Shown here piece by piece: positions 7,934 to 16,845 of a DNA stretch of 33,271 nt. Position 1 is the first letter of the stretch. Every line of letters starts with the position of its first letter. The translations under genes were made by a program, and so were the position numbers. The notes beneath the pieces are model-generated. The model had not been told where the DNA came from and did no database searches. It saw only the letters and a list, made by a program, of their open reading frames with translations. Source of the stretch: CAYUJH01 sp964394585 (GTDB lineage Bacteria > Bacteroidota > Bacteroidia > Cytophagales > Flammeovirgaceae); the NCBI GenBank assembly GCA_964394585.1, contig CAYMYI010000040.1, positions 1 to 33,271 on the forward strand, written 5' to 3'.

Positions 7934-8914
7934 CTAAAATTGGAGATAAGGTAGTAGCTTTTGCAAGGTGGCTTCTTCCAAAATACGGATTTTCCGTAAG
8001 TCGTTTGCTGAGGCGTAATTACCATGCTGCGAGCGGTAGTTTACTAAAACGCGGGCTAAGCCTTTGTGGATATACGGATGGTTGCCCAACTCTGCTTGCG
8101 TAGCAGTGTTGATGTTGATTTTCCGAATGCTGAGAGAATCGAGCGTGGCAACTTCGAGCAACCGAACACATACGGCGGTATCAAGTCCATAAACTTCGTA
8201 CACCTGTACAGTGCTATGGAAACCCCCTAGTTTATCGCGAAAACTGATAATCCGCTCCGAAAGCGTTGTGCCAATCCCTCGAATTTGTTGTAGTTCTTCG
8301 GCTGTCGCACTGTTCAATTCGAAGGGGGTAATCGCCTTTTCAACTTTTGCAGGTGTAGGTTCTGCGTTGGGTGAAATATCTTCTGCAATCTCGGTGGATT
8401 CTCTCTTTTCTGCTGGTAGCTCTTGTTTGGCAGGCAACTGAATATAAGGATATAACACTCTGTACGTTGAGTCGGGAAAATCGTAAATTCGCTGCAAATC
8501 TTCTTTATACCGAAAAGCTCCTCCTTTAGTTCTGTAATTTTCAATGCGCTTGGCTATGAAAGATGGAATGCCCAATTCTTCTAACTGAGCCACTGTCGCC
8601 GTATTGGGGTTGAAGGGGAAGCGTCTTACCAACTTTGGGGGGAACACTTCTTTTTTTTCAGCTTTTGCTGGTTGATTTGCATATCTCCTTCTACTTTTTT
8701 CAACCTCTTCGCTCTGTTGAGCAAGTACAGCCACTAAACTATCTAGCGTAGCGGCATCGGTTTGGTTTTCCACCTTACTCGGTTCGTACAAACTCTTGAA
8801 AAACAAAGGCGCTAGCACGATAAGAAAAGTTAATATAAACACTACTAAGAAGCCATTTGCTTCGCGCCGTGTCATGCCAAAGTAATCTGATATAAATCGC
8901 TGTAGCCGATTCAT
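7934..8914 (-). CDS. Membrane-anchored helix-hairpin-helix protein (ComEA-like)
   Basis: A 326-residue protein with a short cytoplasmic N-terminus (MNRLQRFISDYFGMTRREANG), one transmembrane helix (FLVVFILTFLIVLAPLFF), a variable linker, and three helix-hairpin-helix units. These start at FNPNTATVAQLEELGIPS, FELNSATAEELQQIRGIG and ININTATQAELGNHPYIH; each has the [NS]xAT..EL..[IL]..I pattern of ComEA-type DNA-binding domains. In competent bacteria ComEA binds incoming DNA outside the inner membrane. A periplasmic DNA-binding role is therefore plausible, but this three-repeat form is a general Bacteroidota family not proven to act in competence. No com genes are nearby. Confidence 0.8.
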   Translation of the reverse strand: MNRLQRFISDYFGMTRREANGFLVVFILTFLIVLAPLFFKSLYEPSKVENQTDAATLDSLVAVLAQQSEEVEKSRRRYANQPAKAEKKEVFPPKLVRRFPFNPNTATVAQLEELGIPSFIAKRIENYRTKGGAFRYKEDLQRIYDFPDSTYRVLYPYIQLPAKQELPAEKRESTEIAEDISPNAEPTPAKVEKAITPFELNSATAEELQQIRGIGTTLSERIISFRDKLGGFHSTVQVYEVYGLDTAVCVRLLEVATLDSLSIRKININTATQAELGNHPYIHKGLARVLVNYRSQHGNYASANDLRKIRILEEATLQKLLPYLQF

Positions 8915-9034
8915 CTGTTTGCCGTTATTTCCTTGTTAAAGGTAACGATAGCAGAAAAATAGCACAACGCTGCTTGGTAATTATTGATTTTTGTAACTTA
9001 AAGCAGAATGATTTTTTCGCAAAAACAAACAGCT

Positions 9035-9490
9035 ATGAAAATTGATGCCAATACGCCCGACGAGTATGTTGCCCAACTTCCTGAAGAGCGGAAAGCCGCA
9101 TTCCAAAAACTGAGGGCTTTGCTGCGCGAACATCTACCCAGTGGTTTTGAAGAATCGATGTCGTACGGAATGGTTGGCTACGTAGTGCCGCATAGCCTTT
9201 ACCCAGCTGGGTACCATTGCAACCCCAAAGAACCCCTTCCGTTCATCAGCTTGGGTAACCAAAAAAACTACATTGCCCTGTACCACTCCGGAATGTACGC
9301 CGACCCCTCGCTCCTAACGTGGTTTACCGAAGCCTACCCTAAGTACTCGCCCACCAAACTTGATATGGGGAAAAGCTGCATCCGCTTTAAAAAAGTAGAA
9401 AATATTCCATACGATTTACTCGTAGAACTCGCTCAAAAAATGACTCCTTCTGAGTGGATTTCCTTATATGAAAAAGAAGTGAAGCGATAA
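9035..9490 (+). CDS. DUF1801 domain protein (YdhG-like)
   Basis: A 151-residue cytosolic protein. The start MKIDANTPDEYVAQLPEERK matches the family's usual opening (a PeEYIAQLPE-like helix). An in-frame ATG at 9008 would add nine residues and is less likely. The body has the family blocks SMSYGMVGYVVP, FISLGNQKNYIALYHSGMY and KSCIRFKKVENIPYDLL. DUF1801 proteins adopt a small YjbR/CyaY-like or YdhG fold; no biochemical role is established. The gene stands alone, convergent with glyS. Confidence 0.85.
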   Translation: MKIDANTPDEYVAQLPEERKAAFQKLRALLREHLPSGFEESMSYGMVGYVVPHSLYPAGYHCNPKEPLPFISLGNQKNYIALYHSGMYADPSLLTWFTEAYPKYSPTKLDMGKSCIRFKKVENIPYDLLVELAQKMTPSEWISLYEKEVKR

Positions 9491-9491
9491 A

Positions 9492-9524
9492 AAAGCCCCA
9501 ATCTTGCAATTAGAATGGAGCTTT
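9492..9524 (-). terminator. Probable terminator of glyS
   Basis: An imperfect stem of 9 bp with one mismatch (9492-9500 with 9516-9524, loop of 15 bases) lies just beyond the stops of both convergent genes. On the minus strand it is followed by TTTATCGC, the first T-rich stretch after glyS. The hairpin is modest. Confidence 0.4.
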
Positions 9525-9552
9525 CTGTACAAATGAAGAAAATCTATAAAGG

Positions 9553-11031
9553 TTATAGCTGCTTGAGCAGCGCTTTCATAGAAGTGCGCTCAGCTAAGTA
9601 GCCATGCACTTGGCTAATGCTAATGCGCGTTTGTTCGGTAGTATCGCGGTCGCGGATGGTAACAGTATCATCTTCCAACGTCTGGTGATCTACCACTACG
9701 CAATAGGGAGTCCCAATTAGATCTTGGCGAGTATAGCGTTTTCCGATCGCAGTTTGTTCTTCGTAGATGATGTTGAAATCGAATTTCAATTCGTCGTAGA
9801 GTGCCATAGCTTTTTCAGGCAGCCCATCCTTTTTCACCAACGGAAGAATTGCCGCTTTTACCGGCGCAAACGCTGGGTTAAACTTAAGGAAAACCCGTGT
9901 TTTTTGCTTGTCGCCTTCGCCTACTTCTTGTTCGGTGTACGCCTCGGACAGTACCATGAGGAATAGGCGGTCGGCACCGATGGAGGTTTCAATCACATAC
10001 GGCACGTAGTTTTGGTTAATTTCCGGATCAAAGAACTGTTGCTTTTTCTTCGAAAACTCTTGATGGCGTCTCAAATCGAAATCGGTGCGGGAATGGATGC
10101 CTTCCACTTCTTTAAATCCAAAGGGGAATTGGTATTCGATATCGCAGGCAGCATTGGCATAATGCGCTAACTTTTCGTGGTCGTGGAAACGATAGTTTTC
10201 TTGCTTTACCCCAAGCAATTGGTGCCATTTCATACGAGCTTCTTTCCAGGTTTCGTACCACTCTAGCTCTGTGCCGGGGCGTACAAAAAATTGCATTTCC
10301 ATTTGTTCGAACTCGCGCATTCGGAAAATAAACTGTCGTGCGACAATTTCGTTACGAAACGCTTTCCCAATTTGTGCAATCCCAAACGGTATTTTTTGAC
10401 GTGCCGATTTTTGCACATTTAAGAAGTTCACAAAAATGCCTTGTGCCGTTTCAGGGCGGAGGTAAATGGTATTAGCAGCTTCTGCAACAGAGCCGGTTTT
10501 GGTATCGAACATGAGGTTAAACTGGCGGACTTCAGTCCAGTTAGCTGTTCCGCTCAGTGGGCAAACGATGTTTTCTGCCACGATCAGATCGTGAACGCCC
10601 TGTAAGTCCTCGGCTTCAAGCAATTGGTTCATTCGGCTTACCAATGCCTTGGCTTTTTCCGGCTCGCCTGCTTTTTCATATTCTGAGGCGCAGTCTTCCA
10701 ACAGCACATCGGCGCGGTAGCGCTTATTAGAGTCTTTGTTGTCGATCATCGGGTCGTTGAAACTATCCACGTGTCCCGAGGCTTTCCAAATGGTGGGGTG
10801 CATAAAAATTGCACTATCTAACCCTACAATGTTCGCATTGAGTTGGGTCATTGCTTTCCACCAGAACTGCTTGAGGTTGTTTTTAAGCTCTACGCCATTT
10901 TGCCCGTAGTCGTACACGGATTGCAGTCCGTCGTATATTTCGCTGGAAGGAAACACAAATCCGTATTCCTTCGCATGCGATACCACTTTTTGAAAAAGGG
11001 TGTTTTCTTGAGATTGTTCTTTTTTTGCCAT
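9553..11031 (-). CDS. glyS: Glycyl-tRNA synthetase (single-chain alpha2 type)
   Basis: A 492-residue class II synthetase that charges tRNA-Gly. It is the archaeal/eukaryal and Gram-positive alpha2 form, not the bacterial GlyQ/GlyS tetramer. Visible landmarks are GFVFPSSEIYDGLQSVYDYG at residues about 24-43, SGHVDSFNDPM, LRPETAQGIFVNF, the motif 2 region FRNEIVARQFIFRMREFEQME, and motif 3 ETSIGADRLFLMVL. The C-terminal anticodon-binding domain is PVKAAILPLVKKDGLPEKA through GTPYCVVVDHQTLEDDTVTIRDRD. Length and order are complete. The gene appears to be its own unit, with 75 bases to the transporter's stop upstream. Confidence 0.96.
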   Translation of the reverse strand: MAKKEQSQENTLFQKVVSHAKEYGFVFPSSEIYDGLQSVYDYGQNGVELKNNLKQFWWKAMTQLNANIVGLDSAIFMHPTIWKASGHVDSFNDPMIDNKDSNKRYRADVLLEDCASEYEKAGEPEKAKALVSRMNQLLEAEDLQGVHDLIVAENIVCPLSGTANWTEVRQFNLMFDTKTGSVAEAANTIYLRPETAQGIFVNFLNVQKSARQKIPFGIAQIGKAFRNEIVARQFIFRMREFEQMEMQFFVRPGTELEWYETWKEARMKWHQLLGVKQENYRFHDHEKLAHYANAACDIEYQFPFGFKEVEGIHSRTDFDLRRHQEFSKKKQQFFDPEINQNYVPYVIETSIGADRLFLMVLSEAYTEQEVGEGDKQKTRVFLKFNPAFAPVKAAILPLVKKDGLPEKAMALYDELKFDFNIIYEEQTAIGKRYTRQDLIGTPYCVVVDHQTLEDDTVTIRDRDTTEQTRISISQVHGYLAERTSMKALLKQL

Positions 11032-11106
11032 GCGGCAAATATAAATAGCTTGGGGAAATGTACATGCCCGTTTTTCCTAACTTACATTTTGCGGCGAGGG
11101 CATCAT

Positions 11107-12549
11107 TTAAAAAAACCAGCGCACAAACGTTTGCCCCCAAAGCATTAATAATATAATAGAAATGAGATTGAGCAATGTGCCGGCTTTTACCATTTGAGCT
11201 ACTTTGATATGCCCACTGGCAAACACAATGGCATTCGGAGGGGTTGCCATGGGCAACATAAACGCACACGAGGAAGCGATGGTCATCGGGATGGCAACCC
11301 AAAGCATGGGCGTGTTTAACCCAGCGGCAATGCCAGCGACTACTGGCATAAAAACTGCGACGAGTGCCACGTTGCTCATCACTTCCGTCATAAATAAAAC
11401 CAGTATGGTTAGCAATGCAATTACCGCAAATACTGAGAGCTGATTGCCCTCGGCTACTGCCTTTCCAATCAGATCAATCACACCGGTAGTGGAAAGTGCC
11501 GCGGCAAGGGAAAGCCCACCGCCAAAGAGCAACAAAATGCCCCAAGGAAGCTTTTGAGTATCTTCCCATTGCAAAAGAGCTGGCTTTTGCCACCCTTCTG
11601 AAGGGATAACGAACATCGAAATAGCACCCAACATTGCAACGACAGGGTCGCTAAGGCTAAAGGGTAAAAAGGGGTTGATGTAGCTTCTGGAAATCCAAAG
11701 TACTGCCGTAAGGGCAAATACAAGCAGCACTCGTTTTTCAGGAGTGCTCATAGCCCCCAGTGCTTTCAAGCGTTCTTCAATCAATTCGGCAGACCCTTCG
11801 ATATGCCCCAACCGATTGGGATAGATTACTTTAATCAGTACTACATAAGTAATGGCTAGCATGGTGAGTGTAAAAGGAAAACCCATAAAAAACCATGCGG
11901 CAAAGTCTACTTCGTAGCCGTACGTAGAAGCAATAAACCCTGCCAATACCGAGTTGGGAGGAGTCCCTACTAAGGTAGCTACCCCACCAATGTTAGCTGC
12001 ATAGGCAACGCCTAGCATAAGCGCAAGCGCAAAGTTTTTTTGCCCCTGTTGTGCTACATCGCCAATCAATAGCGCAATGACCGACGTGGCAATGGGCAAC
12101 ATCATCACGGTAGTGGCTGTATTGCTAATCCACATGCTCAAGGCTGTTGTTGCCAACATAAACCCTAAGATAATGCCGTTGGCATGTGTACCGGTAAGTT
12201 TTACAATGGAAAGCGCTATACGCAAATGTAGTTTCCATTTTTCCATGGCGAGAGCAATTACAAACCCGCCCATAAATAAATATACAATGGGACTACTATA
12301 CGGAGCTGCGGCTTCTTGAATGGGAATAACGTTGGAAAGGGGCAGGAGCACCAAGGGCAGCAAGGCGGTTACCGGAAGGGAAACCGCTTCGGTTATCCAC
12401 CAAATGAGCATCCACACAGCAACACCGATTACTTTTTGCGCCTCTGACGATAGTAGTACCGGGGTAGGCGCCCACCAAAGTACCAGAAGAGCCAGCGGCC
12501 CTGCCCAAATACCAATTTTCCGAATGCGGATTTGCGAAGTTTGTGCCAT
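11107..12549 (-). CDS. SLC13/DASS family sodium:anion symporter
   Basis: A 480-residue polytopic inner-membrane protein of the divalent anion:Na+ symporter family, importing di- or tricarboxylates or sulfate with sodium. The two family repeats each carry an SNT-like sodium site: MWISNTATTVMMLP in the first half and TEVMSNVALVAVFMP in the second. The second repeat also has FMLPMATPPNAIVFASGHI, the family signature. About 11-12 hydrophobic segments are seen. The anion cannot be assigned from sequence. It starts 28 bases after the SDR gene at 12578-13354 and is probably co-transcribed with it. Confidence 0.9.
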   Translation of the reverse strand: MAQTSQIRIRKIGIWAGPLALLVLWWAPTPVLLSSEAQKVIGVAVWMLIWWITEAVSLPVTALLPLVLLPLSNVIPIQEAAAPYSSPIVYLFMGGFVIALAMEKWKLHLRIALSIVKLTGTHANGIILGFMLATTALSMWISNTATTVMMLPIATSVIALLIGDVAQQGQKNFALALMLGVAYAANIGGVATLVGTPPNSVLAGFIASTYGYEVDFAAWFFMGFPFTLTMLAITYVVLIKVIYPNRLGHIEGSAELIEERLKALGAMSTPEKRVLLVFALTAVLWISRSYINPFLPFSLSDPVVAMLGAISMFVIPSEGWQKPALLQWEDTQKLPWGILLLFGGGLSLAAALSTTGVIDLIGKAVAEGNQLSVFAVIALLTILVLFMTEVMSNVALVAVFMPVVAGIAAGLNTPMLWVAIPMTIASSCAFMLPMATPPNAIVFASGHIKVAQMVKAGTLLNLISIILLMLWGQTFVRWFF

Positions 12550-12577
12550 GGTTTGCTTAAATAACTTATCGCATTAT

Positions 12578-13354
12578 TTAAAATCCATTCACGGTAAAGC
12601 CCCCATCGACTGCGAGGTGTTGCCCAGTGATAAAGCCCGCCCCTTTTGTGCACAAAAACGCAACGGTGGCTCCTACCTCAGCAGGCTGCCCTATGCGCTG
12701 TAACGGTGTACGCCCCAACACTTCGTTTCGGTAGGCAGCATTTTGCAATACTTGTTTTGCCAATGGGGTTTCGATATACCAAGGCGCTACTGCATTTACC
12801 CGGATACCATCGGTAGCCCACTCTACGGCTAAGTTGCGTGTCATTTGGTGCATGGCAGCTTTTGTCATCGCGTAAGGGACTCCTGTGCGCAGGTGAGTCA
12901 TTCCCGCAACCGAAGACACATTCACGATGCTTGCTCCCTCAGCGGTTTTCAGCAGCGGATGGCATTCGACTGAAAGTTGGTATGCCGAGTGCAGATTGGT
13001 TTGGAAAACATGCTCAATTTCCTCTGTAGTATAAGCCAATGCCTCCTTGCGGATGTTTGTCCCTACGTTATTGATTAAGAAATGGAGTATCTCACATCGT
13101 TCTTCTATGAAGGCTACAAGCCGTTTACGGTCGGCAGCTACGGTAACATCGGCAGTTACTCCAAAAACCTTATCAGGGTAGGTAGTGCTCAAGGTTTCCA
13201 CACAAGTTTGTACGGAGCGTTCCGTGCGCGCCGAAAGCACTACGGTGCTCCCGAGCGAAAGTAAGTTTTCGGTAATCGCATAGCCAATGCCTTTGGTACC
13301 ACCGGTTACTAGGGCAACCGTGTTTTCTAAACTAAAAAGAGGAGGAAGCATCAT
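12578..13354 (-). CDS. Classical SDR oxidoreductase, tropinone reductase-like
   Basis: A 258-residue classical short-chain dehydrogenase/reductase. The cofactor motif TGGTKGIG is at residues 17-24, the adenine-ring site ADVT at 68-71, the structural NNVG at 95-98, the catalytic serine at S147/S148, and Y161/K165 in YAMTKAAM. The C-terminus, GAGFITGQHLAVDGGF, is standard. Residue R43 after the second beta strand (SARTER) suggests NADPH preference. Tropinone reductase-like members reduce small ketones; the substrate is unknown. It sits between DUF1684 (82-base gap) and the SLC13 transporter (28-base gap). Confidence 0.9.
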   Translation of the reverse strand: MMLPPLFSLENTVALVTGGTKGIGYAITENLLSLGSTVVLSARTERSVQTCVETLSTTYPDKVFGVTADVTVAADRKRLVAFIEERCEILHFLINNVGTNIRKEALAYTTEEIEHVFQTNLHSAYQLSVECHPLLKTAEGASIVNVSSVAGMTHLRTGVPYAMTKAAMHQMTRNLAVEWATDGIRVNAVAPWYIETPLAKQVLQNAAYRNEVLGRTPLQRIGQPAEVGATVAFLCTKGAGFITGQHLAVDGGFTVNGF

Positions 13355-13436
13355 ACGTGTACCATGTTTTTTATAAGAGGATAATATGCAAGAAAACGGA
13401 TTGCTTTAAAACCTTGTGCTTTTAAAGCGAATACAG

Positions 13437-14066
13437 TTATGGTTTGTAAACTTTTTCTCCAGCTAAAATGCGCGTGTCGAGGTAGTTTTCCGGTGGCGGA
13501 AAGGGGCACTCGTACACCTCGTTGTAGGCGCAGTAGGGGTTATAGGCAAGGTTAAAATCAATTTGTACGGTAGCTTGTTGTTCATTGACTTCGAGGTCGA
13601 GGTAGCGCCCGGCTCCGTAGGTTTCACGCCCGCTGGTGTCGTCGGTAAAGGGGAGGAAAATCATCTTAGGCGATTGCCCCGGCATAGGGCGGAGGGGTTT
13701 CAGCAAAATGAGTTCGTGAGGTTTCCCTTTCAGTTTGAATTTCGCCTTAGCATACTTGAGGTACTGCTGTGTTTCGCCAGTAGAAGTAGCAATTTGAACC
13801 GCTTCTTTCAACTCGAAACGTTCCAACAGGGCTTCTACCCGGTAAGTGATGTCGGGTGGATAGAAACGCAGCCCTGTAAAGGCATTTTTTTGCTCGGTTG
13901 AAAGGGGCGATTGGCTGTTCTTGCGGAAGAACGTATTTTTCTCTTCGCGTTGCGCTTCTATTTGAGCGATGTAATCTTGGCTAATGCTTTGGTCGGAAAA
14001 AGAATAAAACATAACTAACCCTACTACGACAATCACTCCGATAAAAAAAATGTATTTACTCTGCAT
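13437..14066 (-). CDS. DUF1684 family membrane-anchored protein
   Basis: A 209-residue protein with an N-terminal anchor or uncleaved signal, YIFFIGVIVVVGLVMFYSF, and a periplasmic DUF1684 domain. The hallmark blocks are complete: FLPFTDDTSGRETYGAGRYL, then IDFNLAYNPYCAYNEVYECP and the closing PPPENYLDTRILAGEK. The family is widespread in Bacteroidota and actinobacteria; no function is established. It begins 12 bases after radC ends, so co-transcription with radC is likely. Confidence 0.88.
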   Translation of the reverse strand: MQSKYIFFIGVIVVVGLVMFYSFSDQSISQDYIAQIEAQREEKNTFFRKNSQSPLSTEQKNAFTGLRFYPPDITYRVEALLERFELKEAVQIATSTGETQQYLKYAKAKFKLKGKPHELILLKPLRPMPGQSPKMIFLPFTDDTSGRETYGAGRYLDLEVNEQQATVQIDFNLAYNPYCAYNEVYECPFPPPENYLDTRILAGEKVYKP

Positions 14067-14078
14067 ACTACACTGGGT

Positions 14079-14783
14079 TTAAAGCATACCTTCGTCGGCA
14101 AAACTGTAATAGCCGTGGTTGGTAAAAATGAGGTGATCGAGCACAGGCAAATCGAGCATTTTCCCCCCTTCTACCATTTTGCGAGTCAGTCGTTTATCGG
14201 CTTCGGAGGGTTGCAAATTGCCTGAGGGGTGGTTATGTACTAAAATCAACGACGATGCCGAGCTCTCCAACGCCACTTTAAAAATGATTTTAGGATCGGC
14301 GACCGTGCCGGATACCCCGCCTTTGCTAATGGGTACTTTTTTAAGTACCATATTAGCCCGGTTCATTAAAATAACCCAAAATTCTTCGTGGGGCAAGTCG
14401 AGTAGCTCTGCCCGAATGCATTGGTAGGCATCTTGAGAAGAACGGATCTGTTCTCGTTTTAAGCTATCGGCTTCTTTACGCCGCCTGCCAAGTTCCAAAG
14501 CGCTCATGATGGTTACCGCCTTAGCCTCGCCAATGCCAGGGATTTTTTTTAAATCGTTAAGAGAGAAACGGGCTAGTTCGTTTAGGTTGTGGTTTGCGGC
14601 TTTAAGGAGTGCTTTGCCTACATCTACGGCACTCAACGAAGTAGTGCCCGAACCAATCAGGATAGCAATAAGCTCTGCATCGGAAAGAGCGGCTTTCCCT
14701 TTCATTAGCAATTTTTCACGAGGCCGGTCGGCTTCCGCCCAACTCAAAATGCCAGTATCGCGTTTGGGTCGTTTGCTTATCAT
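14079..14783 (-). CDS. radC: RadC family protein (JAB/MPN domain)
   Basis: A 234-residue RadC homologue. The N-terminus has a helix-hairpin-helix (LKKIPGIGEAKAVTIM, residues 79-94). The C-terminal JAB/MPN domain has HNHPSG at 183-188 followed by D196, the zinc-ligand pattern of JAMM proteases. The name 'DNA repair protein' is historical, and the true activity is unsettled. The first gene of a minus-strand run radC, DUF1684, SDR, SLC13. Confidence 0.95.
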   Translation of the reverse strand: MISKRPKRDTGILSWAEADRPREKLLMKGKAALSDAELIAILIGSGTTSLSAVDVGKALLKAANHNLNELARFSLNDLKKIPGIGEAKAVTIMSALELGRRRKEADSLKREQIRSSQDAYQCIRAELLDLPHEEFWVILMNRANMVLKKVPISKGGVSGTVADPKIIFKVALESSASSLILVHNHPSGNLQPSEADKRLTRKMVEGGKMLDLPVLDHLIFTNHGYYSFADEGML

Positions 14784-14825
14784 GAGTTCTGTAAGTCAAT
14801 CTTCCCTCTAATATAAGTGTTCTAC

Positions 14826-14996
14826 TTATTTCTGTTGAAGTTCTTGAAGTTGTGCGGCAATTTTCTCGGCTTCTTCCATTTTAAGGGCATAGCCTTGTAT
14901 ATCGCCATTGCGTTGGAGTTGTGTAGCTTCTTCTAGCGTAGCTTTGTAGGCTTTTTCGAGCTTTTTAGCGGGGTCTTTTTTGAATAATCCGAACAT
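14826..14996 (-). CDS. Small charged DUF6435-like protein
   Basis: A 56-residue protein from the ATG at 14996: MFGLFKKDPAKKLEKAYKAT, ending QLQELQQK. It is a single charged helix pair rich in Lys and Glu, matching the short DUF6435-type proteins whose opening MFGxFKKDPxKKLxKxY is well conserved. A longer frame opens at 15125, but those extra 43 residues look non-coding and the short form fits the family. It lies 42 bases from the radC start on the same strand. Function unknown. Confidence 0.75.
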   Translation of the reverse strand: MFGLFKKDPAKKLEKAYKATLEEATQLQRNGDIQGYALKMEEAEKIAAQLQELQQK

Positions 14997-15154
14997 GTTC
15001 TTTGGGATTAGGGGTGAACGATTATACCCCTTCAACCGATGCTCACAAAAGAATGTTTTTGAAACCGAAGAACATGCCTCACTTTTCTTCGATCCGTAGC
15101 TAAAGGCTAATACCTTAAAAATCAAGCAAATGCTTAAAACATGGAAAGTTAGGT

Positions 15155-15162
15155 TATATTTG
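15155..15162 (+). promoter_or_regulatory. -7 promoter element of der
   Basis: TATATTTG is an exact match to the Bacteroidota -7 consensus TAnnTTTG, 83 bases before the der ATG. No clear -33 element is seen, so the assignment rests on the one box and its position. Confidence 0.45.
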
Positions 15163-15245
15163 CACCCGCATTGAGCAAAAGGGAATTTTTTAGCGAAATG
15201 TTAGGCGCATTCTTTTGCACAATTTAATCTTGAAAACAAAACGAT

Positions 15246-16553
15246 ATGGGAAATATAGTAGCGATTGTGGGGCGACCCAACGTGGGAAAATCCACCTTAT
15301 TTAACCGACTGGTGGAATCGCGCGAGGCGATTATGCACGATGAGAGTGGGGTAACACGCGACCGGCACTACGGAGACGCCGAATGGAACGGAAAAAAATT
15401 TACCGTAATCGATACGGGTGGCTATGTGGTTGGGTCTGACGATGTTTTTGAAGGTGCCATCCGCGAGCAAGTCGCTTTGGCAATGGAAGAAGCCTCTGTG
15501 ATTCTGTTTATGGTCGATTGTATCAGTGGATTAACTGCCCTTGACGAAGATTTTGCCAATATCTTACGCCAATCGAAAAAGCCCGTCTTACTCGTTGCCA
15601 ACAAAGCGGATAATGCCGAAAAGCAGCAGATGGCAGCAGAGTTTTACCAACTTGGGCTCGATAGCGACTTGTTTGCCATTTCCTCGGCTAATGGCTCTGG
15701 CACCGGCGATTTGCTCGATGCCCTCGTGAAAGATATGCCCGAAACGATTGAAGAAGAAGTGTCAGAAATTCCGCGTATTGCCGTGGTAGGCCGCCCTAAT
15801 GTAGGGAAATCGTCGTTTGTGAACTTGTTGCTCAACCAAGAGCGTAGCATTGTAACCGATATTGCCGGCACTACTCGCGATGCTATAGACGCCCACTACA
15901 AAGCTTTCGGAAAAGATTTTATTTTAACCGATACGGCAGGGATTCGGCGGAAATCGCGGGTGAAAGAAAATATTGAGTTTTACTCGGTACTGCGCGCCAT
16001 TAAATCGATTGAAAAATCAGATGTATGTATACTGATTCTCGATGCAACGCGCGGAATTGAAGCGCAAGACCTCAACATCTTACACCTTGCCAACAAGAAC
16101 CGCAAGGGCATCATGATTATGGTGAACAAGTGGGATCTGATCGAAAAAGACAGCAACACGGCGAAAGAGTTCGAAAAAGAAATTAGGGCGCGTATTCCCT
16201 TTGCCGAGTATGTACCCATCATTTTTGCGTCGGTGTTGGAAAAGCAACGCGTGATGAAAGTGATTGAAAAAGCAATGGATATTGTAGCTGAGCGCCAGAA
16301 AAAAGTACCTACCTCAGCATTAAACGAAGCGATTTTGCCTGAAATTGAGCGTACGCCGCCGCCATCGCATCGAGGGAAGTACATCAAGATTAAATACATC
16401 ACGCAGTTGCCAACCTATACCCCTTCGTTTGCTTTTTTTTGCAACCATCCCAAGCACATCAAACCACCTTATATGCGGTTTTTAGAGGGGAAAGTTCGGC
16501 AACATTTTGGGTTCGAGGGCGTGCCACTCAATCTGTTTTTCCGAAAAAAGTGA
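15246..16553 (+). CDS. der: Ribosome biogenesis GTPase Der (EngA)
   Basis: A 435-residue tandem GTPase required for assembly of the 50S ribosomal subunit. The first G domain has GRPNVGKS at 9-16, DTGG at 56-59 and NKAD at 119-122. The second has GRPNVGKS at 182-189, DTAG and NKWD. The C-terminal KH-like domain, RTPPPSHRGKYIKIKYITQ to the end, is complete. Length and order are normal for the family. Monocistronic on the plus strand. Confidence 0.98.
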   Translation: MGNIVAIVGRPNVGKSTLFNRLVESREAIMHDESGVTRDRHYGDAEWNGKKFTVIDTGGYVVGSDDVFEGAIREQVALAMEEASVILFMVDCISGLTALDEDFANILRQSKKPVLLVANKADNAEKQQMAAEFYQLGLDSDLFAISSANGSGTGDLLDALVKDMPETIEEEVSEIPRIAVVGRPNVGKSSFVNLLLNQERSIVTDIAGTTRDAIDAHYKAFGKDFILTDTAGIRRKSRVKENIEFYSVLRAIKSIEKSDVCILILDATRGIEAQDLNILHLANKNRKGIMIMVNKWDLIEKDSNTAKEFEKEIRARIPFAEYVPIIFASVLEKQRVMKVIEKAMDIVAERQKKVPTSALNEAILPEIERTPPPSHRGKYIKIKYITQLPTYTPSFAFFCNHPKHIKPPYMRFLEGKVRQHFGFEGVPLNLFFRKK

Positions 16554-16610
16554 AAATGTTTCTTGGAATTTTACCATAAAAATAATTCATTGCAAAGATT
16601 TTTTTAACAA

Positions 16611-16778
16611 ATGCTCATTACCATGATTCTTCGAAAAGCTCTTATTCTCTTTGCGATTGCAGGTATGCTAGCGTTTGTAGCCCTAGATGCTGCCAGCCGA
16701 AGCGAAAAAAATCAGCCTTCGGAACCTACTCCACAAAAGGCTTCTACTCATAGTGCTACAGCAAATCCTCTTCGTTAA
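16611..16778 (+). CDS. Small single-TM peptide (55 residues)
   Basis: A 55-residue reading frame starting MLITMILRKALILFAIAGML, with a second possible start at 16623 (MILRKALIL). A basic start is followed by one hydrophobic helix (ALILFAIAGMLAFVAL). The tail after residue 28 is polar and rich in Ser, Pro and Thr. There is no lipobox. It sits 57 bases after der and directly before a strong terminator (16788-16825), which argues for a real transcribed gene. Not a recognised family; it could be a small membrane-anchored or secreted peptide. Confidence 0.5.
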   Translation: MLITMILRKALILFAIAGMLAFVALDAASRSEKNQPSEPTPQKASTHSATANPLR

Positions 16779-16787
16779 CATATAAAA

Positions 16788-16825
16788 AAATCGGCGCATT
16801 TGCTTTCATGCTAATGCGCCGATTT
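16788..16825. terminator. Strong bidirectional terminator
   Basis: A perfect 13-bp stem, AAATCGGCGCATT (16788-16800) with AATGCGCCGATTT (16813-16825), encloses a 12-base loop, with A-rich sequence on the left and TTTT on the right. It ends the der/small-peptide transcript on the plus strand and the YeeZ-like gene (stop at 16846) on the minus strand. Confidence 0.88.
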
Positions 16826-16845
16826 TACGAGAGATTCATCGCATC

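Noticed and set aside
11107..14783. A catabolic or secondary-metabolite gene cluster
   Set aside because: radC, DUF1684, an SDR and an SLC13 carrier share direction and short gaps but no common substrate or pathway signal.
14997..15125. N-terminal extension of the small DUF6435-like protein
   Set aside because: The extra 43 residues look non-coding, and the family begins at MFGLFKKDP.
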